Shown piece by piece: positions 62,382-64,000 of a stretch of DNA of 64,000 nt; the stretch's first letter is position 1, and each line of letters begins with the position of its first letter. Location of the stretch: contig JBLRWO010000017.1 in the NCBI GenBank assembly GCA_047921215.1, positions 1-64,000 of the forward strand, in the 5' to 3' direction. Source of the DNA: RECM01 sp047921215 (GTDB lineage Bacteria; Bacteroidota; Rhodothermia; Balneolales; Cyclonatronaceae). Under the pieces are notes generated by a model, which was not told where the DNA came from, did no database searches, and was given only the letters and a program-made list of their open reading frames with translations. Both the position numbers and the translations under genes were made by a program.

Positions 62382-62794
62382 TCATCATCTCCGGCCATGT
62401 CCCACAGGTGACCACAAGCGTTACACCGATACCTGGAAACAGAGGTGGAAAAAAGTGTATCCCCAAATGGAACCAGCAGAAGTAACGAGCTGATCATCAG
62501 CATTACCGGGTTATATCGTTTAGGGGTAATATCATTTGATTTGCATTCGGGACATAGCAGTGGCATAGGCATTTCAGTTTCCACTGTTCCGGAACCATAA
62601 AGAACACTACAGGCATGCTTTGCAAAGTGTTCAGGCACCTGCAATTTAATGCCACCAACCGCATTAGAATAGAAAAGGTTCATGCCCACCATATTCTGAT
62701 CCTGGATAACGCAAGGTATACCATAATCAAGCAGTCTGGCTTTATCCAGGTCGGCCAGATATATCTGATTATATGTTGCTATGGTTACCAGCAA
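62378..62794 (-). CDS. DUF2007 protein with a split, membrane-spanning zinc ribbon
   Basis: A 138-residue protein. Residues 1-70 resemble DUF2007 (IYLADLDKARLLDYGIPCVI). A zinc ribbon follows with CPEC (C81, C84) and CNAC (C124, C127), but the two knuckles are separated by a hydrophobic stretch MLMISSLLLLVPF (98-110), probably a membrane or surface-inserted helix. It is translationally linked to the lipoprotein gene. It may sense or bind a partner at the membrane; no activity is known. Confidence 0.75.
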   Translation of the reverse strand: MLVTIATYNQIYLADLDKARLLDYGIPCVIQDQNMVGMNLFYSNAVGGIKLQVPEHFAKHACSVLYGSGTVETEMPMPLLCPECKSNDITPKRYNPVMLMISSLLLLVPFGDTLFSTSVSRYRCNACGHLWDMAGDDE

Positions 62795-62815
62795 AGACTT
62801 TAATGGCTATATAGG

Positions 62816-64000
62816 TTATAAAGGTAGGTTATCATGCTTTTTTCTCGGAACAGAGTCAACTTTATTGCGGATAACATGCAGGGCATTAATCAGTTTTGTA
62901 CGCGTTTCGTCTGGCAGTATAACATCATCAATATAACCGCGCTGAGCCGCCTTGTACGGGTTGGCAAATGTCTTCTCATATTCTTTTTCGAGTTCCGCTT
63001 GTCGGTTTGCCGGGTTATCTGCCGACATTATCTCCTTGCGGAATATGATTTCAACGGCACCTTTTGTTCCCATAACGGCTATTTCTGCCGTTGGCCATGC
63101 CACATTATAATCGGCGCGTATGTGTTTTGAGTTCATCACATCATAAGCGCCACCATAGGCTTTTCGTGTAATGACAGTTAGCTTGGGAACAGTAGCCTCG
63201 CAAAAAGCATAAAGCAGTTTGGCACCGTGTTTAATGATGCCGCCCCATTCCTGATCGGTGCCGGGCAGGAATCCCGGAACATCTTCAAATACAATCAGCG
63301 GGATGTTGAAACAGTCGCAGAAGCGAACAAACCGGGCCCCTTTTATGGAAGCATTAATATCAAGACAACCGGCAAGCGATAATGGCTGATTTGCAACCAC
63401 TCCCACACTAACTCCACCAAGCCTGGCAAAACCTACAATAATATTATCTGCATAGTGTTCATGGATCTCGAAAAATGATTCGTTGTCAACAACACCTCTG
63501 ATCACATTTTTCATGTCATAGGGTTTGTTGGGATTTTCCGGAACAATGCTTACCAGATTTTTTGCTTTTTCGGGATCAGGTTCCGATGATTTTATCAGAG
63601 GAGCTTTTTCCTCGCAATTTAAAGGCAGGTAATTCATGAGTGTGCGTATGTCAAGCAGACACTGCGCATCGTTATCGCTGGAAAAATGGGCAACACCGGA
63701 TTTGGTACTGTGCGCCGATGCACCACCCAGTGCTTCGGATGTCACATTCTCATGTGTAACCGTTTTAACCACATTGGGCCCGGTCACAAACATGTAACTG
63801 GTGTTTTTTACCATGAATACAAAATCGGTAAGAGCAGGACTGTATACAGCTCCACCTGCGCAAGGTCCCATTACCGCGGATATCTGTGGTACCACTCCCG
63901 ATGCCATACTGTTTCTCCAGAAAACTTCGGCATATCCACCGAGTGAAGCAACACCTTCCTGAATACGTGCTCCTCCGGAGTCATTAATGCCGATAATCGG
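62816..64000 (-). CDS. Acyl-CoA (propionyl-type) carboxylase beta subunit, C-terminal part
   Basis: The frame runs open to the window edge, so the N-terminal part is missing; 394 residues are present. It starts PIIGINDSGGARIQEGVASL, then PQISAVMGPCAGGAVYSPAL, HFSSDNDAQC, FEDVPGFLPG, ITRKAYGGAYDVMNSKH and PTAEIAVMGTKGAV, matching PccB-type carboxyltransferases. The subunit carboxylates propionyl- or acetyl-CoA with biotin. Substrate and the alpha partner are not visible. Confidence 0.93.
   Translation of the reverse strand, partial: PIIGINDSGGARIQEGVASLGGYAEVFWRNSMASGVVPQISAVMGPCAGGAVYSPALTDFVFMVKNTSYMFVTGPNVVKTVTHENVTSEALGGASAHSTKSGVAHFSSDNDAQCLLDIRTLMNYLPLNCEEKAPLIKSSEPDPEKAKNLVSIVPENPNKPYDMKNVIRGVVDNESFFEIHEHYADNIIVGFARLGGVSVGVVANQPLSLAGCLDINASIKGARFVRFCDCFNIPLIVFEDVPGFLPGTDQEWGGIIKHGAKLLYAFCEATVPKLTVITRKAYGGAYDVMNSKHIRADYNVAWPTAEIAVMGTKGAVEIIFRKEIMSADNPANRQAELEKEYEKTFANPYKAAQRGYIDDVILPDETRTKLINALHVIRNKVDSVPRKKHDNLPL

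Overview
The window looks like a stretch of bacterial chromosome from the Balneolota/Rhodothermota side of the FCB (Bacteroidota-related) group, probably from a draft or metagenome-derived assembly. The lineage call is an inference from gene content: BatA-type membrane proteins, a single-chain glycine decarboxylase, a fused chorismate mutase/prephenate dehydratase, DUF4199, DUF2007 and TIGR01777 proteins, many lipoproteins and outer-membrane barrels, and a CarboxypepD_reg-like TonB receptor. A run of ten N inside a TPR gene at 24351-24360 marks a scaffold join. I see no insertion sequences, phage genes, CRISPR arrays or toxin-antitoxin pairs. TTG start codons are unusually frequent.

Layout. 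1-811: the 3' part of a 23S rRNA, a GC-rich spacer, a 5S rRNA and a strong terminator. 900-6801: cell-surface glycan genes (a GT2/pseudo-sugar-transferase fusion, an intact polyprenyl-phosphate sugar transferase, a DPM1-like transferase) around the queuosine gene tgt. 7088-14442: a dense + strand operon of lipid, NAD and envelope genes (accA, thioesterase, nadC, DUF2085, DUF4199, CPBP protease, DUF2007, cdsA, dipeptide epimerase, SDR). 14540-20101: a 902-residue propeller lipoprotein diverging from a BatA-type protein and a small membrane protein. 20151-26562: hflX, a CBS protein, a giant TPR protein and aroA. 26698-29142: hsp20-dnaK with a terminator. 29265-32159: gcvP. 32323-35206: a metal-uptake-like locus with perfect palindromes, an Asp/His-rich lipoprotein and a ZnuD-like TonB receptor. 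35356-40527 (- strand): a membrane protein, a CPA2 antiporter and a secreted M19 dipeptidase fused to a tandem rhodanese. 40908-43435: two paralogous small membrane proteins and a mercuric-reductase-like flavoprotein. 43439-46410 (- strand): sucD and dnaG. 46874-52983: an MMPL/RND exporter, recO, an HtrA protease and pheA. 53500-55654: an orphan CHASE3 histidine kinase facing a heme-binding DUF3365 lipoprotein. 55902-59497: cbpA-type dnaJ with clpB. 59538-64000: two outer-membrane barrels, tRNA-Leu(UAA), a lipoprotein, a DUF2007/zinc-ribbon protein and the C-terminal part of an acyl-CoA carboxylase beta subunit that runs off the window edge.

Most genes are housekeeping. The parts that deserve attention are the dipeptidase-rhodanese fusion (38416-40527), the palindrome-controlled ZnuD-like locus (32323-35206), the GT2 fusion with a catalytically degenerate sugar-transferase domain (900-3053), the small-membrane-protein pair tied to a disulfide flavoprotein (40908-43435), and several unassigned palindromes next to chaperone and transporter genes.
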